From assembly GCA_021234155.1 (NCBI GenBank), contig JAJEKV010000288.1:340268-404267 (forward strand): 64,000 nt of DNA, read 5' to 3'. This stretch comes from Isoetes taiwanensis (Eukaryota; Streptophyta; Lycopodiopsida; Isoetales; Isoetaceae). Both the position numbers and the translations under genes were made by a program. Below the pieces are notes generated by a model. It searched no databases. It saw only the letters and a list, made by a program, of their open reading frames with translations, and was not told where the DNA came from. Positions within the stretch are counted from its first letter, which is position 1. Every line of letters starts with the position of its first letter. Of this stretch, positions 20,849 to 31,830 are shown piece by piece.

Positions 20849-22409
20849 GCTGATTATGACAATCAGGAAAGTACTGAGTTCAAGATGGTGATTCCGACTT
20901 GGAACCCTGAACTGGTAGGCTGGGGATATGATAAGAACAATATTGAATGTCCGAATAATGTTGTTCAAACTTTATTATGCTGCATTAAGAACGACAAAAT
21001 ACATCAGAGAATTCTAGAGAAAGAAGCTACTAAAGGGCCCAATGGTTACTCTCTGGTGAGTCATCTGGGGTTTAGTAATTGGTTGAAATTAATCCCTCGT
21101 CTCAATGGCACTAAGAACGATTGGGATGAAGTCAACATTGTGGTGCTCTATACGATAAATTACATACCCAAATAGGGGACTGGACTCTGGAAGATGATGT
21201 GGCTAGGCCAGATTTTATGAAGGGAATAATAGCCCTCAACAATGCCAACAATATCAAGATTCCGTCTAAGGGTGACAACATTGTACAAACTGAAAGTATG
21301 GACAGTTGTAAGATGCTGAGTGCTGATGATGATCCCTTTGGGGAAATTCTTTTGTCTGATCAAGATAAAGCTGCAATCAAGGCTAAAAGTGGTGGCACCA
21401 ACGAGGATGGTAACGAATTTGCCTTCACTCTTGCTAACAGTATTAAATTCCCTATTATACCAGCCAGACATGTGGAGAGCAATGGAGCTTTGTATAATCA
21501 GGGCATATGGAGATCTAAAAACTTTGGGGCTGTGGCACCCATATCACTTGAAGCTTGGATGATCTTGGGCTCTGTTTCTTTGGAGCAAGTAGAAGAAGCT
21601 AAACTGGCTGCACACCGTATGGATAAATATGTGAACTGTCTCAAAGTCAAACTGTGCATTGATAACAGATTTTTTGATAAACAATGCTTGGTAAGTGATT
21701 GCATATTTATTAGCCAGAAAGGCCATATGGCTTACCCTTCTATTAAGCGTGAAGACTTCTATGTCAAACGCTTTTGGCGTACACTTTGCCCTTACTTTAA
21801 ATGCCCTTGTGAACCTAAGGGCAATATGCCTGATAATTCTACCTGCAAAGACAACATGACATGGGTGGATCATGCTGTATGGTACATGCTGAATAACCTT
21901 AATACTTTGTACCCGGACATGTCTGTGGCTGGGCAGATGGTTTCCATAAGAAATTGCCTAAAAACTACCCTTAAGTCCAGCGTACTTGCCTTTATTTCTT
22001 ACTTAGAAGTAAGGAGCATTTTAATTGATATGACATTGAAAATGGCTTCAGATCCTCTTGCTAACCTTAAGCTGGACTTCCCCAGATGTAAGTTAGTGGA
22101 TATTTGTGAAAAAACCATTAAGCCTGTGTCTTTCCTGAAAAGAATGGATGGCCCCAAAGGTAAAGGAGCTTTCCGTAAAAAGCAGCATTCTGAATCACCT
22201 TCGACCAGTGTGCAAAGCAGAATTAGCGCACCTCCAAGAATGATGCATGTCTCCTGCTCTGGCCGCAAATGCAAACTCTGATAGTTGCTCTGTGGAGGTT
22301 CGTATTGCATCTGGATGCCTGGACCACTCTGTCACTAAGCTTCCAGCAGATCAAGAGATATCTAAAGATGACACGGTTGTGCAAACTTTGAAGTTCAGCA
22401 AGAAATAAG

Positions 22410-22709
22410 GTATGTCCTAATTTAAAAAGAGGTTTTTTTTTGGTTCATTTATTATGTATAAATGTAACTTCCTGATTATATGGTCCTTGTTGGGTCAATT
22501 CATAACTTAAGAACAGGCTCAAGTTGATATAGTACTTTGATACATGGGAGTTATCTCCTGGACATTTCTATTTATGGCTAGTGTGCCATATATGCCACTC
22601 GGCAGTCCTAATATGCCTTCTCAAATTGTCCTTATGCACTTATGGGGCAATAGCTTATAGAGTTATCTTTTTAGTTCCTTATTTGGTGTAATATCTTTCT
22701 TATGTGCAG
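22410..22709 (+). other. Intron 2 of split RT gene
   Basis: Donor AATAAG|GTATGTCC and acceptor TTATGTGCAG|ACTTGT, 300 bp. The exon sequence on the 5' side is frame-shifted, so phase cannot be verified, but both sites are canonical. Confidence 0.55.
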
Positions 22710-24939
22710 ACTTGTAGAAGATTACATAAAGACTGTCTTGGCAGGCTACATTTAACAGATGATGGGCCCAAAAATAAGAGGAAGATCATCCATATTATGT
22801 TCTCCTCTAAAATTTTGGATAAGATTTGCTTGCCCAAAACTTTCCAGCAAGCCCTTATAGACTGTTTAGGAGAATTAGGACAAGTCATCATGGATGAATC
22901 CATGTTCTCTTGGGAGTATACGGAAAATCTTAGTGATATTTGCTACAAGCCATCTTCGATCTTTGCTTCTGACAGTAATACTAAATGTCCTTGCAACAAT
23001 CCTAATCTTAGGAACTTCATTGACCCAACAATTGGACACGTTCATACAACGAGTCTTAACATTATCAGGAATAAGGAACTCAGGAACATGTTTAGTAAAG
23101 GCCTAAACCACATTCCAGACAAGGTTCTGGTTATTGATGATCTCAAAAAAGACATCTGGAGAGCATGTGACAAGCTGTTTGACCTGCACTTCTACTTATG
23201 CATACAAGTTTCTAATGATGATAAAGAGAAAGTTAAGCTAAAAATCTGGGAGCTTATCATAAACAGAGTCCAGCTGGCTATTAAATCGGATGGCACCAGG
23301 AAATTCCCTTTCAGTGATAGGAAGGTCACTAGTAATCTCAGTTGGCTAGTGGACAATCTCTACATCTCAGGTATAGATAAAGATGCTAACAATCCATGCT
23401 TTATTTGCCCTTGGTATATTAAAGAAATGGCTCTAAAAAGAATCAACAGTGTTGATTTCCTAGCTAGTAATCTTACATCTATACAAGTTATGGAGAACTT
23501 ACAGAATGACATTAGTGGGCTAGTTAATAATATCTGCTTAAGTTCTGATCTTGGTACATTAAAATTCCCATATTTGCTGGGAATATTCAAGGCCCATAAA
23601 ATGGACTTCCGTTGGATCACAAATGCCCATAATACAGTTTATACTGAAATCTCCCTTGGTTACAGCAGTAATCAATGAAATTTTAAACATTTGGCCCGAA
23701 ATTGCTAAGTTTATGTGTGGGAGCCTATGCATGCAGGTGCAAGGACCTATAAACCTTTGCTGGGTTGTGGGATCTATTTATGATGTCACTCTTAACCTTC
23801 CTAGTTCAATTCAGGATGTCTTTGTCGCCGACATCACTAAATGTTATGAAACTATCCCCTTACATGGAGATTCAGGCATTTGCTGCACTATGAAGAAAGT
23901 GATTGAGGCTGCTTGGCAATATAAAAAAATGCAACATAAGAAGCATGAGTTATGGATCAAAAAATGTGGTGAATCCGGGTATGCAATTAAATGGTTTAAA
24001 TTCACTCCCAATAGCAAATGCTGGCAGCACATCAGTTAGCATAAGTTCGTTGACATCAACATTTGGCTATTAACTAACTGTTATATTGCAGTAGGGAAAA
24101 ATACATGGAGGCAAGATAGTGGTATACCAATGGGTTTCCCCTGTAGTCCGGGATGGTGTAACCTTTACCTTGCTTGGTTCGAGCTAGTATTTATCAAAAA
24201 GCTAGCAGTACAAGGTAAATTTGACATTATTAAGATGTTCAAATTTGTATTTCGATATATGGACGATTTACTTGCCATAAATTGCCCTATGATTAGAGAT
24301 TTCTTGAGTAAAGATCTTGCATTGAACGAGCAGTCTTTAAAAATATATGACTTGGATAAGTTGGGAATCAAGGAGGAAACTATCTTTGCCAACAAGGGAC
24401 TTCTGAATCAGACCGTTGGTCAAGCTGCTAACTTTCTAAATTTAACTATTGAGATAGTAAACAGATCGCATGGCGTATACCGAACTGCCAAGTATGACAA
24501 AAGAGACTGTTTGCCTTTCGAATCCATCAAATTTATTCATGCGGAGGGGTGCAGACCTTACCATCAATCAAGAAATGTAATCCTATCATAGGTTTTACCT
24601 TGTCTATACATAAACTCATGCCATACTGGGGCTACAAGAGATATCATAGATCTTATTCACATATTTATAAACAAAGGCTTTGACTGTAGCAGTCTTAAGT
24701 GGAGGGTTATCAAATATATCAGGGACAATTCTTTTCCTAGATTGAAGTTTAAGACCTATGAAGTCATAGAAGCAATTGACAAATACTTCTAAACTCGAGG
24801 TATGAGTTTTATTGTTCTTTTCTCGTATAGGGTGTGGCACTGCTCCTGCTTTGAGTAGGGGCAGGCCACCCCTATCTCTATTATCTAATCAGGATGCTTA
24901 ATTCCGCCCCACTCTACGGTTGGAGGTAGGGTTTTTTTT

Positions 24940-24976
24940 CTATAAAGTGTGTTTAGCAAGCCAATATAAGCTGAAT
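24940..24976 (+). repeat. 37-bp exact copy of exon 1 segment
   Basis: 24940-24976 is identical to 18669-18705 inside exon 1 (CTATAAAGTGTGTTTAGCAA...). It lies 148 bp past the RT stop codon, in the same orientation, so the two copies bracket the RT gene body. Confidence 0.9.
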
Positions 24977-26325
24977 TGGTTGTCTCAGTATGTCTGGATG
25001 GACGTAATAGTAACTTACATGAAGGATACTTTCTGTCTTACAGTTTTTACGCTGTAATAAACCTTGTGGCTTTTAATTATACTTTCACATTGTCCTGGCC
25101 ATTGATGCTATGGGATCTTGTAGTCCATATTCTAGCAAAACAAGCTTAGGGATGGTTCCTACCAGGAGGCTTTTTCCAGATCAAGAACGTCTTAAAATAT
25201 GGTTCTAAAGATCGGGATAAGTATTCTCTGCTTCTCTAACTTTCCTAGAAGGAATAACTTTTGAGCACAATGCTTACTTTTTTGAAATTGGAATTGCAGA
25301 ACAAGACATCTTACGTGTTCGGCTGGTTGATTAATCCAAAGATGAAAAAGATTAATTACTATACCAAAAGATACTATACCAAAAAATACGGGTTAAAAAT
25401 GATTGTTTCTTATTCCGTGGAAAGGTCTGAAATATTTATTATTCTATTGTTTATGTAAATAATTTTCTGGTCCCCTTTGGATGCTTTGACATTGATCTTT
25501 GTTACAAAGTGGTTGGACATGAAGAAATGTTTTCATTTGTAAGTTTTTACTTGAGGTTCAATTCTGGTATTGTTTGGTCATTAGACACTCTTTTGGAAGT
25601 TCCATGTTTTTCGTCATTTGTGAAAAAGTTTATCTTGTTAATTCTCCTATGTGCTCAAGGATTTGATGTGTCGTATGTGGCCTAACATGTATTATGTGGT
25701 CTAAATGGTTACAGGTACGGAGAGATAACAGTACCAAGGGATAGACTGCGGTATGTAGAAGTGGCTAGTATGGCTTTTGTCACGGCTAGTGCTGTCCGGT
25801 TTTTTTTTTTTTTTTTCCTGGTTTGGAAAATAAATAAAACTTAAAAAAAAACATTGTGAAGTTCATGAATAATATATAAACCATTAAATATAGCACAAAT
25901 CCCAAGTAATAACCTAGGATGAGGAATGAGACAGTGTGCATGCGCAAAATTCGGTCTGTCTTATCGCAACCCATGTACATTTCTTCTACTGAGGAAAGAG
26001 AAATTGGATGGTGGAGGGCTTTTCGAGTTCTCTGGCGTAGGAAGGGCCAAAAATCTTAGGTGTACTCTCTTAAGAAAAAATACTAAAAAGTCTTTTAGTC
26101 GAGAAAAGGCCAAAAAATTATAGCCATTATATTTTGTTATATGGCCAGAATATACCGTGAGGTGCCAAAAACAACTCTCTCCCAATGAACTGCCCCTTAG
26201 CAGGGGACAATCTAAGAAAACGTTTTCCGAAATCTTAGTCTATTACTAGTTACGGTGCCGATTATTGCTGGGCATAAGTCTTTTAGGGCTTGATCCACGT
26301 CATATAATAACACATTATAATACAA
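24977..26325. other. Noncoding AT-rich sequence
   Basis: No gene recognised. A T run at about 25799-25816 may be the poly(A) tail of a minus-strand retroposed fragment, but nothing identifiable precedes it. Confidence 0.3.
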
Positions 26326-26845
26326 GAAATTTATCGTGTGAATGTGCTTGTCCACAGATTTGATCCTCGAGTGTCAGCACTCTGCCCACTGCGCAAACTA
26401 AGGGACAAGACCATTGAGTATTGTTTCTTTTTATGTGATCATCTCCAGCCTGTTTGGTCTTGGCTGCTCTCTCTTTTTCACGTGACATTGACGAGTCAGC
26501 AAGTGCTTCTGGCTATTTATCCGGATACTTGGAATAAGTTGCAGAGCCAAGCATTTCATTTAGCATCAGGATGGTTGTTGTGGTCCATCTGGAAGCGCAG
26601 AAGACTGTGTATCTTTCAGGGTTTGGATATTCCTCTTGCAGTTGTCCTCCAGGATGCACAAGCTAGAATCGCTAAGGCCTACCATTGCTCTTTGCTTGCT
26701 CCTGCCAAGCGACAGTTGATATTTGAGTCCTGTTTGAGTGTGTTGTCTTATGCATAGGCTGGTGGTTCTACTCAGTGGATCATAATTATCCTCTGAGATT
26801 TTATTCCTGCCTCTGCATTTGTATTTTACTTTTTTCAAAAAAAAA
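26326..26845 (+). mobile_element. L1 LINE ORF2 C-terminal fragment
   Basis: ORF 26338-26757 reads LCPLRKLRDKTIEYCFFLCDHLQPVWSWL..., the zf-RVT zinc-knuckle region (C-x2-C-like, H/C, W) of plant L1 ORF2. LLWSIWKRRRLCIFQG then follows, as in the segment after zf-RVT. The first Cys pair is partly lost (LCPLR). An A-rich stretch at 26828-26845 fits a poly(A) tail. It is strongly 5'-truncated. Confidence 0.65.
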
Positions 26846-27220
26846 GAAAAGAAATCGTGGGAGCTAAGGTTGCCGTGAATATTTTTCTTCCCATTAGCCA
26901 TTTCCTTTATTGACTGGATTCTATCTCCAACTAATGAATATCTTTCAGGCACCCCATAGATGGGTGCTCGATCAACAGACTAAATGAGCTTTCAGATTCA
27001 AAAAACCAATGTACAAGGTCCATTAAAAGGTCAGCACTGCATGAACATGTGCTCATAATTGATTAAAAAAAGGTTTACCTTAGCTCAATTATGGAAGCAA
27101 TAAACCATTGTTCTAAATATGCATAAGGTTTGGTGCACTGGACCTCTGGAACTTTGGCTCTTTAAATTTTTTAACATGCTATCATTCTTGGGCTATCCTC
27201 ATGTGGTTTATTCTAGAATG
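26846..27220. other. Unassigned sequence
   Basis: No gene or repeat recognised between a LINE tail and the first noncoding repeat cluster. Confidence 0.3.
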
Positions 27221-28215
27221 GGACTCGCATGAAACCAACAAACCGCCCGGACTTAGACTTGCTTCTCATTCATCTCAGCAGATTTTCTACAATGGTGGAT
27301 AGTGGGTAGCCGCACACATGCGAACTACCCATAAAAAATAAAGGGAAAATCCAATTATATCATTTGGACCCCAACAAAATACAATGCTAATAGAGACTGG
27401 CTAGTGTACTGCTAAAAGCTTATCACTTAGGGATTAAAAACCCGCCCTTTCTCGGTTTTCGAGGAAAACCCTAGTGATAAGCCTTCGACAAGGGGCTTGG
27501 ACAAACGTAAAGGCATAAAAATGGCTCCCAAAAACCCACCTAATGGAAAAGTCAAAGCAGATGCCGCCGCTAACCCGTACGCACATCACCAACAAAACAA
27601 CAAGACAAACCAAACCTCCCGAGTGGGAGGGGTTGATTACGTAGCGTGCCGCGATAAAAAATACAATAACAAAGAAGGGGAGGGTGGGTTCAAAGAGAAT
27701 AAGGTAATGCTGGAGAGAGAAGAGGAAGCCGATGAGAAGTCGAAGCGTAAACGCGCTAAAATAGCTTAACTCCCAACCAGAATGGGCATGCGCCACCGCA
27801 TGCATGCAAAACATGCATACTCGTCCCATTCTAGAATGGCGATCCGATGTCTCGGATCGATGGGATTCTAGAATGGGACTCGCATGAAACCAACAAACTG
27901 CCCGAATACCAAAGGACTTCCTTAACAAACTAGGATCGAGGACGAAGGTCACAGGACGAAGGCTAAAGGCCGGAAAGGACAGCATGAAAGAAACGCCAAA
28001 TTGGCCAAACCAAGCAGGAAGAAGCCCCTCCCCTGCCTGGAAAACAATTCAAAGAGAATAAGGTACTGCTGAGAGAGAAGAGGAAGCGCCGATGAGAAGT
28101 CGGGCGTAAACGCGCTAAAATAGCGAACTCCCAACCAGAATGGGCATGCGCCGCCCGCATGCATGCAAAACATGCATGCTCGTCCCATTCTAGAATGGCG
28201 ATCCGATGTCTCGGA
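27221..28215. repeat. Noncoding repeat cluster A (~0.9-kb unit with internal ~360-bp duplication)
   Basis: From CTTCTCATTCATCTCAGCAG (27265) it matches 39195 onward and 40085 onward through GATAGTGGGTAG, TTATCAC..GATTAAAAACC, TTTTCGAG-AAAACCCTAG and GATAAG. The last part is duplicated with ~360-bp period (27689-27860 against 28048-28215). Each unit ends in a palindromic block, CGATCCGATG-CTCGGATCG flanked by TTCTAGAATGG. ORFs inside (for example 27434-27985) are not supported because frame is not kept between copies. Confidence 0.75.
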
Positions 28216-28291
28216 TCGATGGGATTGCCGTACTATGAAGTATGCATTCGAATGTGTAATGGATAGAAAAGTTTTGGATGTCAGGGAGGAA

Positions 28292-29290
28292 TAGAATAGA
28301 ATAGAATAGTTTTTTTAACGTCCATGGAGACCAATAGGTCATGGGACCCATACAATGGGCTAGTACAATCATTACTACTAGGATTAAAAAACCCCTGCCT
28401 CGAAAGGTTTTCAAGGGAAAAACCTTTGCAGTAATGATGATACTAGACAAGCTTAGATAATGACTACTGAGGGCTCAGTAATTGCAGACGTTTATCTAGA
28501 ACCTCAAGTATGTATAATGCCAAGTCATACACAGATGGTGCGCTGAGAAGCTGTGGAAGCGTGGAATGGAATGCTAAGGTCGAAAAATGATTCCGGACTA
28601 TCTCAAAAGCAGGGCAACTCAGAAGAGTATGGCTTTCATCTTCAATGACGTAGAATCGGCAACAAAGGCACATAGTCTCGCTTCTCGCGGCAATTGCGGC
28701 CGCTCCCATCTACCTGTCTCAATCCGTAGCATGTGGGACCCCGTGCGAATTGATGCAATGCTACAAGCTTGTTCCTGGACAATGAGCAAGCAAATAAGCT
28801 TGGGGCCCTGGTGCCAAAGTGGGATTTATGTGTGCATGATAATCACCAGTTTTCACTTGGGCCAAAGTAACTGCGTCCCATATCTTTTGAGAAAAACGAC
28901 CATTAAGATATTGTTGCAAAAGCTCGGGGATCAGAACCGGCAAGCATCAGGGCGTTTCGTTGTGGTTGCACCCCAACGGGCAAAAACCGTGTAGTGCAAT
29001 GCTCTTTCCAACATCGTTTCAAACGCTGAGGAGATTCAGCCATGGCAAGTGCAAGAACAGGATACCTAACATCATCCATGTGGTGCACCTTGCAGATATA
29101 GTGGAGATGGCGCTTCATGGCAGAATGTTGAAGAGGCCAAAAACCTGTCTCTTGTAAAAGAATAGCATAGGGCACCATTGTTTTAACTCCAAGGCTTTTG
29201 CACCCGCTCCAAGCTCTCCCAAGCACTAGCACTAATGGCAGGCCCCCACACTTCAGAACCATACAGTAAAACAGGCTCTACCAAAGCTCA
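28292..29290 (-). mobile_element. 5'-truncated LINE with (CTATT)n tail
   Basis: Read on the minus strand: LLYGSEVWGPAISASAWE (~29270), VKTMVPYAILLQETGFWPL and HHMDDVRYPVLA (~29000-29150), then a Cys-rich CLCCRFYVIEDESHTLLSCPAF (zinc-knuckle region, ~28640). A 3' UTR and a CTATT run at 28311-28292 follow. One frameshift separates the first two blocks. The same 3' end recurs at 1446-1645 and 63467-64000. Confidence 0.75.
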
Positions 29291-29935
29291 AAACAAGTGG
29301 GCTTTCCGTGGCCAATCATGAATTTCCTAGTTCGATAGAGTTCGTGTTTATTTTGTATTAAAATAAAGATATTTGAGAGAGCATGGAGGCAATTGGTGGG
29401 CTCATCACAGGTATTGGTAAGTAGGAGAACTAAAAGTTGGTTAAAATCTAAATGTAAACTTACCACTGCCTCACTTGCTAAAAAAAGGGAACAAAATAGA
29501 ATGCCATCATGTATGCATATCTTTAAGAAGGGGTTAAGTCCCCACGAGAGCCCATTACGCCTAATAAATAGGCGAACCCGTGCGATATCGTTTTTTGGTG
29601 TAATGGGCAAGTGTGAGGGTTTGACCCCTTTAACTGGGAGAGAGGCAATTTTGCCTTTGATTCAAGCCCCATTTTGTCATCGTCAGATTCAATCCATTTT
29701 TATATATTATCTCCCCCTCAGGAAAAGCAGGGCAGATTAAGTAGTGTACAGAGGGGGCACGGCTATCATTCGCGACTAGTGGTCCGAGAACCCTTGGCTG
29801 GGATATGCATAGTGCCTTATTAGTTCTTTTTGTTATTTTTTTGGTATTTTGTTACGGGGCTTAGTCTCCATGCTGTGTTTGGTTTAGGCTTAGGCCTTTT
29901 TGTTTCGTTGGGGGCAATGAAGAGATCTTGTGTTC
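29291..29935. other. Ambiguous LINE-derived sequence
   Basis: Both strands have open frames (minus 29278-29610, plus 29393-29740). The minus frame could continue the LINE to its right; the plus frame could belong to the (ATCT)n-tailed LINE ending at 30023. Neither has a decisive motif. Confidence 0.35.
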
Positions 29936-30023
29936 AAGTCTCTGGGGGTCCGTCATATGTCCTCATGGATGCTGCCAAGGTGGCATGACGTAAAAATACT
30001 ATCTATCTATCTATCTATCTATC
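29936..30023 (+). mobile_element. LINE 3' end with (ATCT)n tail
   Basis: The CTGGGGGTCCGTCATATGTC block and CATGACGTAAAA followed by ATCT units match 9336-9468. Unlike that copy it is not joined to U6; the preceding ~600 bases are probably more of the same LINE. Confidence 0.65.
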
Positions 30024-30067
30024 TTTGTTCTGGTCCCATAACCCGCTTGGGTTCTCGTGGACGATAA

Positions 30068-30105
30068 AAAAAACTTATCTTATCTTATCTTATCTTATCT
30101 ATTTA
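30068..30105 (+). repeat. (CTTAT)n microsatellite
   Basis: Consecutive CTTAT units after an A run. It may be another short-tandem LINE tail but has no recognisable LINE sequence beside it. Confidence 0.6.
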
Positions 30106-30740
30106 TTGATGTTTGCAACATGAATTCGTCAAAATGTCTATATGTGGGATCGGTAAGTTCTTTTCCAGCAAAGCATTATGATAGATTGATGCAGAAACAT
30201 GTCATCATATGCATATTCATTGAATCAGGGGATTGGACAAGATTTAATTCTTAACCGACAGGGTCCGAGGCAGTTTTTTTCGGTTCTGTAGTCTCTGTAA
30301 CAGACTTTGATTTTTGAGGCTGCAGCTTTGAAACTATCAAAATCATGCGCTTGTTGGACGGATTTGGAAATCGGAAATCCAAGACGCAGATTAAAAAGCC
30401 AAAAGCAAGGACTGACCACATCCAGGAGATTTTAACCCCATCAGCCCTGTTCTTGAATCAACAGCCTGTTTTATCGCGATAAACCGGCAGCGGACTATTT
30501 ATCAAAGCATAACCAGCACATTATGCCTAATAACCGTTCTACATCCAATGGTTAGGATGTAAAATTGCCGAGGAATTGCCGGTTAAGGCAAAATTAAACA
30601 ACATCTGTGTAAAGAGGCAACATGTCCTTATTATTCGACTGCCCATGTTTGATTTGTTTCCCTTATTTATTTGCATGCCTTTTTGGAACCAAATAGAACT
30701 ACAAACTCTGGCATCCTCTTCTTCGACCTGCTCTGCTCTA
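30106..30740. other. Unassigned sequence at LINE insertion site
   Basis: No gene recognised. The bases just left of 30741 (GCTCTGCTCTACCC) should be one copy of the LINE target-site duplication, but I could not find its partner near 38.6-38.9 kb. Confidence 0.3.
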
Positions 30741-31187
30741 CCCTTTTTTTTTTTTTTTTTTTTTTTTGAAGGTAAGAGATGTTTTTTCCATTAATTAATT
30801 AAAGCCATACAATAGTCTTACTAATGGGAGTGGAAACTGCCACATTAGTAACAGATTTGGTATAGTGATCCAAAAAGAAATTAGAAGTTGCAATGAATAT
30901 AGCAACCACTTCAAGATAGAGTAGCAGACCAATAAACTAGTCAAAATGTGTACAAAATTCTGCTTTGCCCCCTATAAGAGAGCTCCAATATATGCTGTCT
31001 GTGATGCCCAACAATGAAATCCAAAGAAACCTGCAAGAACATTATAACTATCCAAGTACCAGAGCCTGATGTTAAGCAAAAAAAGACAAGTTATTGAGCA
31101 TTAGCAAATTCGACCGGTTCATGATGTGAAAGCTAAAGTGTGGAAGATGGGATGATGTATGAGATGGCTCAGTAGGAAATTGGAGAC

Positions 31188-31830
31188 TCATTGTTGCATG
31201 ATCTGATCGAAAATTTTGTTGTATACCCAATAGAAGCCTTTGTCTGTTCCAAACTTGTAACTGTTGTATTCAGATCCATTTTCCATGAACAAGTGATGGA
31301 TGTCCTCCTTACCCATCAAGATCAACAGGGTACCATAAAGATCTGCTAGCATCTTATATGAGTAATACAACTCTCTGTACCTGCTCAACTGCCTATCTGT
31401 CAAGGAATAATGGTACATGAACAAAAAGTTGAATAAGCAGTACATCTGCACAACCTCCCTGTAAAAAATTCTGGCCCATGAGTTTTCATTACTATTTCTC
31501 CTGACCTCATATAGCTTGATGTCATCATCTGATGCACCTGGCCCTGGTGGCTGCAAATCTGTAACCCCTGTGCTGTTGTAATACAAAGTGGCTTCATGAT
31601 AGCTCAGCATGGAGTCAAATTTGTTCCTGCCCTCCCCTTTGAGAAATTCCAGATATTCTATCAAAAAGATCAGAGAAAGGAGCATTAGAATTGACAACAT
31701 GCAGATTTGAAACAAAGATATTGTATCCACTAAAAAATTTACCAATTTGATCCCAATTTCTGTCATAAGAATCTGCAAATTTACTTTTGTGAGCAGTTAC
31801 ATAAGCTTCTAAGTCTAATTGAAAACTCAT
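31188..31830 (-). CDS. LINE ORF3, unknown protein overlapping ORF2 stop
   Basis: The ATG (31830-31828) overlaps the ORF2 stop in an ATGA arrangement. The reading starts MSFQLDLEAYVTAHKSKFAD and continues with one frame break in a T run (AAAAA on the plus strand near 31658) into EYLEFLKGEGRNKF ... SYHEATLYYNSTGV ... FNFLFMYHYSLTDRQLSRYR ... MLADLYGTLLILMGKEDIH and a stop at 31188: ~214 residues, rich in Tyr/Phe/Leu, with aromatic helices. I recognise no domain; it is not RNase H. Its length, position and continuity after the break argue for a real protein, perhaps translated by stop-restart. Confidence 0.6.

Larger units (their letters stand above)
18568..24792 (+). pseudogene. Intron-containing reverse-transcriptase gene, Penelope-like/rvt-like, decayed
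   Basis: Exon 1 (18568-18771, ...DHDSDFDDNQ) joins in phase to exon 2 (from 20849, ADYDNQESTEFK). A second intron (22410-22709) precedes the RT part. RT motifs in order: FPYLLGIFKAHK and RWITNA (fingers, ~23570-23625), VFVADITKCYE (motif A, ~23818), SGIPMGFPCSPGWCNLYL (motif B, ~24115), FRYMDDLLAIN (motif C, ~24248), YDKRDCLPFE (motif D/E region, ~24495). The C-terminal thumb continues to a TAA at 24790. The KAHK/ITNA, G-I-PMG-CSP and YDKRD signatures are unlike LINE or LTR RTs and fit Penelope-like elements or related cellular rvt genes; I cannot choose. No GIY-YIG or integrase is seen. Four one-base shifts (near 21140, 22250, 22390, 23640) and two in-frame TAGs (24037-24039, 24589-24591) break it. 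Confidence 0.7.

Noticed and set aside
24037-24591. TAG codon reassignment or programmed readthrough in the RT gene
   Set aside because: The same gene also has frameshifts, and TAG ends no other frame in a special way; decay at CAG sites explains it more simply.
27434-27985. 183-codon minus-strand ORF with hydrophobic segments
   Set aside because: Lies in the noncoding repeat family; the frame is not kept in the other copies at 28 and 39-41 kb.
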